Positions 10,203 to 20,050 of a stretch of 64,000 nt of DNA are shown here, one piece after another (the first letter of the stretch is position 1; each line of letters starts with the position of its first letter). The translations under genes and the position numbers were made by a program. A model generated the notes under the pieces. That model had not been told where the DNA came from. It did not search any database and saw nothing but the letters and a program-made list of their open reading frames with translations. This stretch comes from Vibrio maritimus (GTDB lineage Bacteria; Pseudomonadota; Gammaproteobacteria; Enterobacterales; Vibrionaceae): NCBI GenBank assembly GCA_003263775.1, contig JYJJ01000001.1, positions 53,053 through 117,052 on the forward strand, given 5' to 3'.

Positions 10203-11267
10203 TTAGTCTCGGCTGTCTTCACCCACAGTGACCGGTAAGATAAGCTCTTTGCCGTCCCGCAGCAGTTTCACGTCAACCGTAGTGCCGGGTCTAAGGTCGG
10301 TAACTAAATCCAAAACGCCTTGACGGCCATTCAGTTTATTCCCGTCAATCATTAGGACGATGTCTTGCACTTCAATGCCCGCTTTGGCAGCCGGCCCTTC
10401 GGGATCAAGCCCTAGCACTATGATGCCACCAATGTGTTCATTACCAAGTAGGCGAGCAGTGACGGAGTTAATGTCTTGACCATCAATACCTATGTAACCA
10501 CGGATAACGCGTCCATCCGCGATGATTTTTTCCATGATTTTGCTTGCCAGTTGGTAAGGAATGGCAAATGAAATACCGTAGGTTTCTAAATCAGTTGCTT
10601 GTTGGAATGAAGCGGTATTAATACCGACAAGTTCGCCCAGCGTATTCACCAATGCACCACCTGAGTTACCTTGGTTGATGGCGGCATCGGTTTGAATGAA
10701 GGCTTGAATGCCGCCAGCGCTAATGGATGAACGTCCCGTAGCCGAGATGATACCAAAGGTGGTGGTTTGCCCTAAGTTGTACGGGTTACCAATCGCCAGT
10801 ACCACATCGCCCACTTTTGGTGAGTAGTTTGGGTTGAGTGGGATAACCGGCAGGTTACCCCCTTCAATGCGCAGTACCGCAATATCCGTGCGCTGATCTT
10901 TACCAACGAGCTGGGCTGCAGCAACGCGCCCATCTTGCAGTGCGACAATGATTTGGTCAGCATTGGCGACGACGTGGTAATTGGTAATGATGTAGCCTTT
11001 GTCACTGACAATTACGCCGGAGCCTAGGCCTTGCGTTGACAGTGTGGTGCGATCGCTTTCTTTATACTGACGACTGTAAATATTGACGACTGCAGGTGCC
11101 GCCTTGCGTACCGCTTGATTAAATGAGACTTGCTGAGATTGGTCGTATTCAGGTTGCGAGACGATATTATTCGGTATGACGTTTTGTCTGAGGGAAGGTA
11201 CCGCCAGTAGCACCAAGAGTGCTGTGATAAGACCCATAGATACAGAGCGGATTAAAAAGTTCAGCAT
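10203..11267 (-). CDS. degS: Site-1 protease DegS of the sigma-E stress pathway
   Basis: DegS is a membrane-anchored periplasmic serine protease that cleaves anti-sigma factor RseA when misfolded porin C-termini bind its PDZ domain. A single N-terminal transmembrane anchor (about residues 5-25) is followed by the trypsin-like domain with the His of TNYHVVA, the Asp of TDIAVLR and the Ser of GNSGGALVN. One PDZ domain occupies about residues 255-345, unlike the two of DegP/DegQ. The length, 354 residues, matches the family. It lies downstream of degQ on the same strand, but a terminator hairpin separates them. Confidence 0.94.
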   Translation of the reverse strand: MLNFLIRSVSMGLITALLVLLAVPSLRQNVIPNNIVSQPEYDQSQQVSFNQAVRKAAPAVVNIYSRQYKESDRTTLSTQGLGSGVIVSDKGYIITNYHVVANADQIIVALQDGRVAAAQLVGKDQRTDIAVLRIEGGNLPVIPLNPNYSPKVGDVVLAIGNPYNLGQTTTFGIISATGRSSISAGGIQAFIQTDAAINQGNSGGALVNTLGELVGINTASFQQATDLETYGISFAIPYQLASKIMEKIIADGRVIRGYIGIDGQDINSVTARLLGNEHIGGIIVLGLDPEGPAAKAGIEVQDIVLMIDGNKLNGRQGVLDLVTDLRPGTTVDVKLLRDGKELILPVTVGEDSRD

Positions 11268-11437
11268 TGTTCCCTCGAGTTGAATCGAAAATATAGCCGC
11301 AATGTCAGACTTAGCAAACGGTTACCTTGTTAAGTTAGTATTAACTAACTCGCAAAACGAGATAATTTTTTGAAATCAACCGAAAAAGTAAAAGACGTAC
11401 AGCAGAGTTGGAAAGGATATCATTTATACCGCTGAGA

Positions 11438-11468
11438 ATAAAAGAGCAGCCTTAATAGGGCTGCTCTA
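11438..11468 (-). terminator. Terminator of degQ
   Basis: On the minus strand a nine-base-pair stem (AGAGCAGCC/GGCTGCTCT) with a seven-base loop is followed by TTTTATT. It lies 30 bp beyond the degQ stop and before the degS start, so degS probably has its own promoter within 11268-11437. Confidence 0.8.
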
Positions 11469-11498
11469 TGACACAAAATTAACCAAGCTCCGTCGTGA

Positions 11499-12865
11499 TT
11501 ATCTAACGACCAGGTAGATGGTTCTGTCGCCGCGCTGAATGTTCAGTGCTAGTACGCCAGGTTTTTTTCTCGAGCAGCTTACGCAGCTGAGCGACGTTTT
11601 TCACTCGAGTACGGTTAACACCGATGATAATGTCATCTTTTTGTAGCTCGTACTGAGCGGCAGGAGAGCCTTCTGCAACCGATGTTACCTTAACCCCTTC
11701 AATGGCATCACTGCTGGTCGTATTAGCAAACTCTGCACCAGTGAGTCCTTCATGAAGCTTGTCCGCTTTGGTTGCTGATTGTGTGGATTCTTTCAGCGTC
11801 GCTTCGAAAGACTTTTCTTTGCCATCACGAACCACGCCAAGCGTGACCGTTTTGCCCGCCCCGAGAGTGGCGACTTTGGCACGTAGCTCGCTAAAGGTGG
11901 AGATTTTCTTGCCATTTACCGAGACGATGATATCGCCAGCTTCCAGCCCTGCTTTGTCTGCTGCGCTATCAGGTACGACTTGGCTGACAAACGCACCTTT
12001 GCTTGAATCATAGCCGAGTGCTTCTGCAAGCTCTGAGGTGACTTCGCCACCTTGAACGCCCAGCATGCCACGTTTCACCTCACCAAACTCAATGATTTGA
12101 CCGGTAAGGTTGGTCATCATGTTCGATGGGATGGCGAAACCAATACCAACGTTGCCACCATTTGGTCCTAAGATGGCAGTGTTGATACCAATAAGCTCAC
12201 CGTTGAGGTTTACCAAGGCGCCACCGGAGTTACCACTGTTAATAGCCGCATCGGTCTGGATGAAGTTTTCAAAGTTTTCAATGTTGAGGCCACTTCGACC
12301 CAATGCGGATACGATACCGGAGGTAACGGTTTGTCCTAGACCAAATGGGTTACCAATCGCGACGGTGAAGTCGCCAACACGAAGCCCGTCTGAATCAGCC
12401 ACTTTAATCTCTGTCAGGTTCTTAGCACCATCTACTTTTAGCAGGCAACGTCAGACATTTCATCGCCACCAACAAGTTCAGCATCGAACTCACGTCCATC
12501 ACCAAGTTTGATACGGATCTCTTCCGCGCCATTGATGACGTGATAGTTAGTCACGATGTAGCCTTTCTTGGCGTCAATAACGACACCGGAGCCTAGCCCG
12601 CGGAATGGGCGCTCTTGAAGCTGTTCAGTAGGGAAGTCAGGACCAAAGAAAAAGCGGAACTGGTCTGGCAGTTGTTGTCGAGAAACTTGAGTCCCCTCTA
12701 CAGCAATGCTGACCACCGCCGGGGTAACCTTTTCTAGCATAGGTGCAAGGCTTGGTAGTTGCTCACCATTAACAGACAATGGTAAAGCGGCCGTCGCAGG
12801 TAGTGGGGCGATGATTGCACTTAGGCTTAACGAAAGAACAGTTAACGCAAGTACGGGTTTTTCAT
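11499..12865 (-). CDS. degQ: Periplasmic serine endoprotease DegQ/DegP family (frame broken three times)
   Basis: A periplasmic HtrA-type protease and chaperone with trypsin fold and two PDZ domains. Motifs are TNYHVI (His), MSDVA (Asp) and [11 protein letters not shown] (Ser); PDZ1 and PDZ2 follow. Three indels disturb it: one A missing from the run after the start codon (about 12858-12862), one C missing near 12445, and one extra A in the run at 11562-11568. Corrected, it has 455 residues, the size of E. coli DegQ, with a signal peptide starting [15 protein letters not shown] and the C-terminus [14 protein letters not shown] on the minus strand at about 12873-12877 supports the start at 12865; ATG 12868 is the alternative. 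Confidence 0.9.
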
Positions 12866-12933
12866 CATAAAACTCCTCATAGGATCAGTAAGGTTTATGA
12901 CTCAACGATTGTGGTAAAGTTCAGCCTTAATAT

Positions 12934-12967
12934 AAAAACGGCCAGCAATTGATTCAATGGCTGGCCG
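12934..12967 (-). terminator. Terminator of zapG
   Basis: On the minus strand the stem CGGCCAGC/GCTGGCCG, with further pairing possible in the loop (ATTG and CAAT), is followed by five T. It lies 17 bp beyond the zapG stop. Confidence 0.85.
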
Positions 12968-12983
12968 ATTACGGTGTTTCTAA

Positions 12984-13445
12984 TTAAGAAGCTTTGGCTG
13001 TGGTTACGGGCTCTTGAGCGATGGCCGAAGGGGCTTCAACCACTTCTTTTTTCTCTTCTCTCAACAGACCGGTTGCACCGTTAACATAATCTTTAGGTGG
13101 CTGATCGGCAGAATCGTTAGCGTCAACGACTTCTACGTTGTGTTCAGCGATTTTCTTCACAAATGGATTATCTTGCTCAGGCAGGTTAGGCATTAGCTCA
13201 GTAGAGGTTTTAGCCATGTGCTGATAAAGCTTGGTGTAGTCTTTGCCCAGCGTGTCGAGCATTTCTGCGGTTTGCGCAAAATGATCCGACAGTTCTTGTC
13301 TTTGCTGTTCTAATGCAAACTTAGCGGACTCGAGGTCTTTTTGTAGCGTCTTTTGTTTCTTGTATTGTGGAGTAGTCAGTCGGGAAATCACAATTCCTAG
13401 AATAGCACCAACTAGCAAGCCGACAATGGCATATATCCAAGGCAT
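12984..13445 (-). CDS. zapG: Inner-membrane cell-division protein ZapG (YhcB, DUF1043)
   Basis: A 153-residue DUF1043 protein: one N-terminal transmembrane helix (about residues 3-21, IYAIVGLLVGAILGIVISR) and a cytoplasmic coiled coil at about 25-90, then a low-complexity acidic and Ala-rich tail. In E. coli YhcB/ZapG links division with envelope synthesis. The family motif LMPNLPEQDNPF is present. The tail is about 20 residues longer than in E. coli. It is divergent from zapE, which is the usual arrangement. Confidence 0.88.
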   Translation of the reverse strand: MPWIYAIVGLLVGAILGIVISRLTTPQYKKQKTLQKDLESAKFALEQQRQELSDHFAQTAEMLDTLGKDYTKLYQHMAKTSTELMPNLPEQDNPFVKKIAEHNVEVVDANDSADQPPKDYVNGATGLLREEKKEVVEAPSAIAQEPVTTAKAS

Positions 13446-13585
13446 AACAGCTCCTTTATAATGATTATTAACATGTGCGTTACCAAGTGGTTACACACGT
13501 CGTATAGCATGTTACTATGAGATTTCGAGCCAATAAAGCAAAAATACGCGCTCTTTAGCCCTTGGATCAGTGTTGCGAGTAATCC

Positions 13586-14689
13586 ATGACGCCCATAGAA
13601 AGATACGAACATGATATAAAAACAAATGGTTTCCAGGCAGATCCCGCCCAACGCACTGCAGTGGAAGCCTTAGACAAATTACACCTCCAATTTAGTGATT
13701 ATTTAAAATTTGAAGCGCCGCCGCTTTCAATGATGCAAAAGCTGCTAGGCAAGAAACCAGAGCAAGCAGTGCCTCCCAAAGGGCTGTATTTCTGGGGCGG
13801 AGTAGGGCGCGGTAAGACCTATTTGATGGACGCATTTTTTGATAGTTTGCCGACATCGAGAAAAATGCGCGTTCACTTCCACCGCTTTATGTACCGTGTA
13901 CACGATGAACTAAAACGGCTTGGAGACGTTGAAAACCCGCTAGAGAAAGTCGCCGACACCTTTGAATCCGAAGCTAAAATTATTTGCTTCGATGAGTTTT
14001 TTGTCTCAGATATTACTGATGCGATGATTCTAGCGACTTTGCTACAAGAGCTGTTTAAGCGTGGGGTTGTCCTTGTGGCAACGTCCAATATCCCTCCGGA
14101 AAACTTGTATCGCAATGGTCTCCAGCGTGCTCGGTTTATGCCAGCTATTTCGTTGATTCAAAGTCAGTGTGTGGTGCTAAATGTCGACAGCGGTATTGAT
14201 TATCGACTGCGCACGCTTGAGCAGGCAGAGATTTACCATTTCCCTCTCGATGAAGCGGCAAACCAAAACCTTGAGCGCTATTTCAATCAGTTGGTGATAG
14301 ACGATCGCGTTCATGAGGCCAGTATTGAGATTAATCACCGTGACATTGACGTGTTTGCCGCCGCTGACGATGTCTTGTTCGCGAGCTTCGCACAATTGTG
14401 TCAAACCATGCGCAGTCAAAACGACTATATAGAGATGTCTAGAATTTATCACACGGTGCTACTGGCTGATGTGAAGCAGATGGATGCCAAACTGGATGAT
14501 GCCGCTAGGCGCTTTATTGCGTTAGTGGATGAATTTTATGAAAGGCGGGTAAAACTGATCATTTCAGCCGAAGTCGCTCTAGAGGAGTTGTACACTCAAG
14601 GTCAATTGGAGTTTGAGTTTAAGCGCTGTATTTCGCGTCTCACGGAGATGCAAAGCCATGACTATTTGGCTTCTGAGCATCTACCTTGA
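13586..14689 (+). CDS. zapE: Cell division protein ZapE (AFG1-type ATPase)
   Basis: ZapE is a P-loop ATPase of the AFG1/YhcM family that associates with the Z-ring under stress. Walker A is GGVGRGKTYLMD (about residue 71) and Walker B is IICFDEFF. FHRFMYRVHDEL and ATSNIPPENLY are family-specific. The length, 367 residues, fits the family (375 in E. coli). It precedes rplM by 210 bp, which holds a separate ribosomal-protein promoter and leader. Confidence 0.93.
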   Translation: MTPIERYEHDIKTNGFQADPAQRTAVEALDKLHLQFSDYLKFEAPPLSMMQKLLGKKPEQAVPPKGLYFWGGVGRGKTYLMDAFFDSLPTSRKMRVHFHRFMYRVHDELKRLGDVENPLEKVADTFESEAKIICFDEFFVSDITDAMILATLLQELFKRGVVLVATSNIPPENLYRNGLQRARFMPAISLIQSQCVVLNVDSGIDYRLRTLEQAEIYHFPLDEAANQNLERYFNQLVIDDRVHEASIEINHRDIDVFAAADDVLFASFAQLCQTMRSQNDYIEMSRIYHTVLLADVKQMDAKLDDAARRFIALVDEFYERRVKLIISAEVALEELYTQGQLEFEFKRCISRLTEMQSHDYLASEHLP

Positions 14690-14741
14690 TGTTTTTGGCC
14701 AATTTGTCCAAAAAATAGATGATTTTTTCCGCGAGCTTCTC

Positions 14742-14747
14742 TATAAT
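14742..14747 (+). promoter_or_regulatory. Minus-10 element of the rplM-rpsI promoter
   Basis: A perfect TATAAT is followed by a GC-rich stretch (CCTGCGACCCACC) typical of stringently controlled ribosomal promoters. I see no good minus-35; the stretch about 17 bases upstream is T-rich. The predicted transcript start near 14754 leaves a leader of about 145 nt. Confidence 0.55.
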
Positions 14748-14753
14748 CCTGCG

Positions 14754-14899
14754 ACCCACCGTTACTGCAGGCGAGTTTCTTCAAACTTTTTGAGGAACGA
14801 TGCGAGAGTTTCAACACTCGAAGGGGTGATGTATGGGCTCTTAGACAGTGGGAGCGAAAGCTCCTTAAGTGTAAATTAAATTAACGGGTTATTATTAGC
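14754..14899 (+). promoter_or_regulatory. Structured rplM leader
   Basis: The untranslated leader contains a hairpin with a GNRA-type loop at 14851-14864 (GGAGC, GAAA, GCTCC), about 36 bases before the rplM start. E. coli rplM-rpsI is known to be autoregulated by L13 through its leader. That this leader does the same is inference from position and structure only. Confidence 0.4.
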
Positions 14900-15327
14900 A
14901 TGAAAACTTTCGTTGCTAAACCAGAAACTGTAAAACGCGACTGGTACGTTGTAGACGCTGAAGGTAAAACTCTTGGCCGTCTAGCAAGTGAAATTGCATC
15001 TCGCTACGTGGCAAACATAAAGCTGAATACACTCCGCACACTGACACTGGTGATTACATCATCGTTGTTAACGCTGAGAAAGTTACTGTAACTGGTAACA
15101 AGGCTAAGAACAAAGTTTACTACCGTCACTCTGAGTTCCCAGGCGGCCTAAAATCAATCACTTTTGAAAAGCTGATCGATCGTAAGCCTGAAATGGCTCT
15201 TGAGCTAGCGGTTAAAGGTATGCTACCACGTGGTCCTCTAGGCCGTGCTATGTACCGTAAGCTTAAAGTTTACGCTGGCGCTGAGCACAACCATGTTGCT
15301 CAACAACCACAAGTACTAGACATCTAA
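14900..15327 (+). CDS. rplM: 50S ribosomal protein L13 (frame broken by one missing base)
   Basis: L13 is an early-assembly protein of the large subunit. The N-terminus ([19 protein letters not shown]) and the C-terminus ([12 protein letters not shown]) are both present but in different frames. A C is missing near 15004 in the codon pair for ArgLeu (TCGCCTACG shortened), where [13 protein letters not shown] is expected. With it restored the protein is 142 residues, exactly the E. coli length. The gene is essential, so this is almost surely a consensus error. It is followed after 15 bp by rpsI. Confidence 0.95.
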
Positions 15328-15342
15328 TCGGGGATTTCGAAA

Positions 15343-15735
15343 ATGGCAGAGAATCAATACTACGGCACTGGCCGTCGCAAAAGCTCAGCTGCTCGTGTTT
15401 TCATCAAACCAGGCACTGGCAATATCGTAGTTAACAAGCGTGAACTAGAAGTATACTTCGGTCGCGAAACTTCTTGCATGGTAGTTCGTCAGCCTCTAGA
15501 GCTAACTGAACTAACTGAGAAGCTAGACCTATTCGTTACTGTAAAAGGTGGCGGTATTTCTGGTCAAGCAGGTGCTATCCGTCACGGTATCACTCGCGCG
15601 CTAATGGAATACGATGAAACTCTACGTCCTGCTCTACGTGCAGCTGGCTACGTTACGCGTGACGCTCGTTGCGTTGAACGTAAGAAAGTTGGTCTACGTA
15701 AAGCACGTCGTCGTCCACAGTTCTCTAAGCGTTAA
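15343..15735 (+). CDS. rpsI: 30S ribosomal protein S9
   Basis: S9 (130 residues) is the small-subunit protein whose C-terminal tail reaches the P-site tRNA. The tail RRPQFSKR and the start [19 protein letters not shown] are diagnostic and complete. It is the second gene of the rplM-rpsI operon and ends at a strong terminator. Confidence 0.97.
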   Translation: MAENQYYGTGRRKSSAARVFIKPGTGNIVVNKRELEVYFGRETSCMVVRQPLELTELTEKLDLFVTVKGGGISGQAGAIRHGITRALMEYDETLRPALRAAGYVTRDARCVERKKVGLRKARRRPQFSKR

Positions 15736-15794
15736 TTTTCTCCTTACCGAGAAGATTATGCTTTCCAACTTTATGTTGGAACGTGGAATCAAAA

Positions 15795-15820
15795 AGCTCA
15801 GCTTCGGCTGGGCTTTTTTG
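15795..15820 (+). terminator. Terminator of rplM-rpsI
   Basis: An eight-base-pair stem (AGCTCAGC/GCTGGGCT, one G-T pair) with a TTCG tetraloop is followed by six T, 60 bp after the rpsI stop. Confidence 0.9.
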
Positions 15821-15835
15821 TTTTTATACGTCCAA

Positions 15836-16199
15836 TAACCCTACTAAATTCAGAAACTCTGATCTTCATTCTCTCCTTTTCCCTCCTTTTGTGAACTAGC
15901 AAGCGAATTCCCGCTATAGATGTTACGAAAAGGTAGCTTTATCTTGTCAAAAAGTAGGGTTTTCTTTATCATTTGCTATCAAATAAATACAACTAAAATT
16001 CGTATTTTGTTAGCCATGCTCTACTGGTCGGAATCGATGTCTGAGCAGACTCAAGTAGCCAAAATAATTAGTACTATTGGCTCGTTCAATTTGAAGGAAA
16101 ATAGCCCAAGGAATGGTTCCCCAATGGGTTATTCCATCTAAAAGAGCAACTTGGATTCGCTCAGTGTTGACCCAAAGGAGCAAATGGGAGAAATGTTGG
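15836..16199 (+). other. Intergenic region upstream of petA
   Basis: This 364-bp gap holds no convincing gene. Open frames here lack ribosome sites and family features. It contains the candidate pet promoter at 15944-15972, and the rest is a leader of about 220 nt with no structure I can defend. Confidence 0.6.
15944..15972 (+). promoter_or_regulatory. Predicted petABC promoter
   Basis: TTGTCA (15944-15949) and TATCAT (15967-15972) are separated by the ideal 17 bp. It is the best sigma-70 match between rpsI and petA. Confidence 0.55.
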
Positions 16200-16790
16200 A
16201 TGAGCAATGCGCCTTTAAATAACGGTCGCAGGCGTTTCCTTACTGCGACAACTGCGGTTGTCGGTGGTTTGGGAGCAGCTGCAGTCGCCGTTCCTTTTAT
16301 TAAATCTTGGAACCCAAGTGCCAAAGCGAAAGCCGCTGGTGCCCCTGTTGAAGTGGACGTCAGTAAGCTCGAAGAAGGTCAAATGGTTCGTGTTGAATGG
16401 CAAGGTAAGCCGGTATGGGTTGTGCGTCGCGCGCAATCTGTTGTGGACAACCTAAGCAACCTAGCCAGTCAGCTACGTGACCCTGATTCTGCGGAAGAGC
16501 AGCAGCCAGAGTATGCACAGAATGTGTACCGCTCCATTAAACCGGAGTACTTTGTCGCTGTTGGTTTCTGTACCCACCTAGGTTGTTCGCCTACCTATCT
16601 TGCTGATTCCTTTAGTGAACAAGTCCAGGGTGTGAAATCGGGTTTCTTCTGTCCATGTCATGGTTCTAAGTTTGATATGGCTGGTCGTGTTTTCCAGAAC
16701 GTACCAGCACCACTCAACCTAGTCATTCCTAAACACATGTACTTGAGTGATACCAGAATCCTTATTGGTGTTGATGAGGGGGATGCATAA
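16200..16790 (+). CDS. petA: Ubiquinol-cytochrome c reductase Rieske iron-sulfur subunit
   Basis: PetA is the Rieske subunit of the bc1 complex and passes electrons from ubiquinol to cytochrome c1. The two cluster-binding boxes are CTHLGC and CPCHGS. A twin-arginine-like start (NNGRRRFLTATTAVVGG, about residues 7-23) also forms the single membrane anchor. I chose ATG 16200, with GGGAG nine bases upstream, giving 196 residues; an in-frame upstream ATG would add 29 residues with no family match. Its stop overlaps the petB start by one base. Confidence 0.94.
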   Translation: MSNAPLNNGRRRFLTATTAVVGGLGAAAVAVPFIKSWNPSAKAKAAGAPVEVDVSKLEEGQMVRVEWQGKPVWVVRRAQSVVDNLSNLASQLRDPDSAEEQQPEYAQNVYRSIKPEYFVAVGFCTHLGCSPTYLADSFSEQVQGVKSGFFCPCHGSKFDMAGRVFQNVPAPLNLVIPKHMYLSDTRILIGVDEGDA

Positions 16791-18054
16791 TGCAAGCGTT
16801 ACTTGATTGGGTAGAAAAACGTCTACCTGCGATGAATGCTTATAAAAAGCATCTATCCGAATACCCAATGCCAAAAAACTTCAACTTTTGGTATCTGTTT
16901 GGTTCACTAGCGATGCTAGTGTTGGTCAACCAGATCCTAACCGGTATTTGGCTGACAATGAACTACGTACCTTCTGGTGAAGGTGCGTTTGCCTCTGTTG
17001 AATACATCATGCGTGATGTGGAATACGGATGGCTACTGCGCTATATGCACTCAACGGGTGCCTCGGCCTTCTTCGTTGTTGTTTACCTACATATGTTCCG
17101 TGGTCTTATCTATGGTTCTTATCAGAAGCCGCGTGAGCTGCTTTGGGTATTCGGCATGCTGATCTTCCTTGTGTTGATGGCAGAAGCATTTATGGGTTAT
17201 CTACTGCTTGGGGACAAATGTCTTACTGGGGTGCACAGGTAATCATCTCGCTATTTGGTGCGATTCCAGTTATCGGTGATGACCTAACGCTTTGGATCCG
17301 TGGTGACTACATCATCTCCGGTGCAACGCTAAACCGTTTCTTCGCACTGCACGTGATTGCTCTACCAATCGTACTACTACTGCTGGTTGTACTGCACGTA
17401 CTCGCTCTACACGAAGTGGGTTCAAACAACCCAGATGGTATTGAGACTAAGCTTCCGAAAGGCAGCATGGGCGATGACTACAAGACGCAGTTCAAGTTCC
17501 ACGACTACTACAGCAAGAAATACGACATCATTGATTCGATTCCTTTCCATCCGTACGGTACGGTGAAAGATCTGGTTGGTGTAGCTGGCTTCTTCTTCCT
17601 GTTCTGTTATGTGCTGTTCTTTAATCCAGAGATGGGCGGTTACTTCCTTGAGCCACCTAACTTTGAAGCTGCGAACCCGCTGAAGACACCTGAGCACATT
17701 GCTCCTGTATGGTACTTCACTCCGTTCTACGCGATTCTGCGTGCGGTACCAGACAAGCTACTAGGTGTAGTTGCAATGGGACTATCGATTGTATTCCTGT
17801 TCCTACTTCCTTGGTTCGACCGTTGTAAAGTTCGCTCTTATCGCTACAGAAGTAAGATTCACCTAATTAACATCATCCAGTTCACCATTAGCTTTATTGC
17901 TTTGGGTATTCTTGGTGCGCTACCAGCGACGCCAACGTATACGCTACTGGCTCAGATCTTCAGTTTAGGTTACTTCATGTTCTTCGTTCTGCTGTTCTTC
18001 TACAGTAAGAATGAAAACACCAAGCCATTGCCAGAGAGGGTGACATTCAAATGA
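16790..18054 (+). CDS. petB: Cytochrome b of the bc1 complex (frame broken by one missing base)
   Basis: PetB is the integral membrane subunit carrying both b hemes and the quinol sites. Heme-ligand helices appear as RYMHSTGASAFFVVVYLHMFRG and RFFALHVIALP, the Qo-site PEWY-type motif as APVWYFTPFYA. The frame breaks at 17217, where one C is missing from CTGCCTTGGGG; restoring it gives GYLLPWGQMSYWG, a conserved stretch. The corrected length is 421 residues with eight or more membrane helices. It overlaps petA (TAATG) and petC (ATGA). Confidence 0.95.
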
Positions 18055-18787
18055 AAAAGTGGATTGTAGTACTTTTCGCATTGCTGCCATCTCTAGCACT
18101 AGCCGCTGGTGGTAATGTAAATCTTGATAAAGCAAACAATGATTTGACGGACAAAGCGTCGCTTCAAAACGGTGCTAAGCTGTTTATGAACTACTGCTTT
18201 GCGTGTCACTCGACGCAGTATCAGCGCTATGAGCGTGTAGCAACTGACTTGGGTATCCCTGTCGATCTAGCCAAAGAAAACCTAGTTTTCGATCCAGAAG
18301 CAAAGATCGGTGACCTAATGGTTAACGCTATGCCTCAGAAACAAGCAGCAGCTTGGTTTGGTGCTGCGCCACCGGATCTTACTTTGGTTGCTCGTGTTCG
18401 TGGTGTGGATTGGTTATACACGTACCTACGCACGTTCTACGTCGATCCAAGCCGTCCGTTTGGCGTGAATAACACCACATTCCCAAATGTTGGTATGCCG
18501 CACGTTCTTGAAGAGCTACAGGGCATTCCAACGCCGATCTTCGAAACTAAAGTAGTTGATGGTGAAGAAGTTCAGGTGATTGTTGGTACTGAAACCGATG
18601 GCGTGGTGAGCTGAGCTCAAGTGAGTATGACGATGCGGTACGTGACCTAGTTAACTTCCTTGAGTACTCAGGTGATCCTGTGAAACTCGAGCGTCACGCA
18701 CTAGGTTGGTGGGTGATGGCGTTCCTAGTCATCTTCACTATCGTCGTTGTGCTGCTCAAGAAAGAGTATTGGCGTGATGTTCACTAA
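18051..18787 (+). CDS. petC: Cytochrome c1 of the bc1 complex (frame broken by one missing base)
   Basis: PetC receives electrons from the Rieske protein and passes them to soluble cytochrome c. A signal peptide (MKKWIVVLFALLPSLALA) precedes the heme motif CFACH near residue 50, and a C-terminal anchor (GWWVMAFLVIFTIVVVLL) ends the protein. The frame breaks near 18608: a missing G hides GVVELSSSEYDDAVRDLVN and the anchor. Restored, the product is 245 residues. It is the last gene of petABC. Confidence 0.93.
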
Positions 18788-18822
18788 TTGTGCTATCATA
18801 GCGCGTTAATTCCAATTTGTTC

Positions 18823-18852
18823 ACAATGGAGGCCTCGCCTCCATTGTTTTTT
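18823..18852 (+). terminator. Terminator of petABC
   Basis: A perfect 11-base-pair stem (ACAATGGAGGC/GCCTCCATTGT) with a three-base loop and six T, 35 bp after petC and 20 bp before the sspA start. Confidence 0.92.
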
Positions 18853-18871
18853 GTAAGTATCCCGGAGCTCC

Positions 18872-19507
18872 ATGGCTGTAGCTGCCAATAAACGTTCTGT
18901 GATGACTCTTTTTTCCAGTGCTACTGATTTGTATAGCCACCAGGTTCGAATCGTTCTAGCGGAAAAAGGGGTTAGTGTTGAAGTCGAGTTAGTGGATGAC
19001 GTAAACATCCCAGCTGAGCTTGCTGAGCTAAACCCATACAAGACTGTTCCAACTTTGGTCGATCGTGAGCTAGCCCTTTACGACTCAAAGATCATCATGG
19101 AATACCTAGATGAGCGTTTCCCTCATCCACCGCTAATGCCAGTATATCCGGTAGCGCGTGGTAACAGCCGCCTAATGATTTACCGCATTGAGCGCAACTG
19201 GTACTCGCTAGCTGAGAAAGTAATGAAAGGTTCTGCAGAAGAAGCAGAAGCGGCACGCAACAAACTTCGCAATGACCTACTGACTCTAGCGCCTATTTTT
19301 GCTGAGTACGAGTACTTCATGAGCGAAGAGTTCAGCCTAATTGATTGCTACCTAGCTCCACTATTGTGGCGTTTGCCAGAAATGGGCATAGAGCTTGTTG
19401 GTCCTGGCTCAAAAGAAATCAAAGTGTACATGAACCGTGTATTTGAACGTGATTCATTCCTAGCTTCTCTAACAGAAGCTGAGCGTGAGATGCGTTTGGT
19501 TCGCTAG
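18872..19507 (+). CDS. sspA: Stringent starvation protein A
   Basis: SspA is a glutathione-transferase-fold protein that binds RNA polymerase and modulates stationary-phase and stress transcription. The thioredoxin-like N-terminal domain (about residues 10-90, with VPTLVDRELALYDS) and the helical C-terminal domain are present in 211 residues, the usual size. GGAG lies four bases before the ATG. The pet terminator is immediately upstream, so sspAB must be read either through it or from a promoter very close to the start. It forms an operon with sspB, 24 bp downstream. Confidence 0.93.
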   Translation: MAVAANKRSVMTLFSSATDLYSHQVRIVLAEKGVSVEVELVDDVNIPAELAELNPYKTVPTLVDRELALYDSKIIMEYLDERFPHPPLMPVYPVARGNSRLMIYRIERNWYSLAEKVMKGSAEEAEAARNKLRNDLLTLAPIFAEYEYFMSEEFSLIDCYLAPLLWRLPEMGIELVGPGSKEIKVYMNRVFERDSFLASLTEAEREMRLVR

Positions 19508-19531
19508 TCCTTATAGGTTTCTCTCGAGACG

Positions 19532-20020
19532 ATGGATATTGAAAAAATGACACCTCGCCGACCATATATGCTTCGCGCATTTTATGATTGGCTAGTTGAG
19601 AATGATTTAACCCCGCATATTGTTGTTGATGCAAATATGCCGGGTGTGCGAGTTCCTTTGGAGTTCGTGCAAGATGGTCAGATTATTCTTAATATTGCTC
19701 CAAGAGCGGTTGGTCAGCTTGAGTTGGGTAACGAAGCGATTACGTTTCATGCTCGATTCGGTGGTAAGCCGCACTCTGTGATTGCTCCTTTGTATTCAGT
19801 ACAAGCGATTTATGCTCGTGAAAACGGCGCAGGCACTATGTTCGAACCTGAAGATGCGTATCTTTCGATTGAAGAAGAAGACATTTCAGAGCCAGAAGTG
19901 GTGACAGGTTTGTCCGTGGCAGCAGAAACTGAGCAGCCAGAGCAAAGCAATGAAGAGCCTAACGGAGATGATGAGCCGCCTAAACCAAAAGGGCGACCAA
20001 GTCTTCGCGTAGTCAAATAG
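19532..20020 (+). CDS. sspB: ClpXP protease specificity-enhancing factor SspB
   Basis: SspB tethers ssrA-tagged and other substrates to ClpXP. The folded substrate-binding domain covers about residues 1-115, including RRPYMLRAFYDWLVEN. An acidic flexible linker (Glu, Pro and Asn-rich, about 118-150) leads to the C-terminal ClpX-binding tail KGRPSLRVVK. The length is 162 residues. It is the second gene of sspAB and ends right before a strong terminator. Confidence 0.93.
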   Translation: MDIEKMTPRRPYMLRAFYDWLVENDLTPHIVVDANMPGVRVPLEFVQDGQIILNIAPRAVGQLELGNEAITFHARFGGKPHSVIAPLYSVQAIYARENGAGTMFEPEDAYLSIEEEDISEPEVVTGLSVAAETEQPEQSNEEPNGDDEPPKPKGRPSLRVVK

Positions 20021-20021
20021 C

Positions 20022-20050
20022 AAAAAGCCGCATCGATATGCGGCTTTTTT
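20022..20050 (+). terminator. Terminator of sspAB
   Basis: A stem GCCGCAT/ATGCGGC flanked by A5 and T6 with a CGAT loop begins directly after the sspB stop. Confidence 0.92.

Noticed and set aside
15920..16141. 73-residue ORF upstream of petA
   Set aside because: It starts within the candidate promoter region, lacks a ribosome site and resembles no family; petA is fully explained from 16200.
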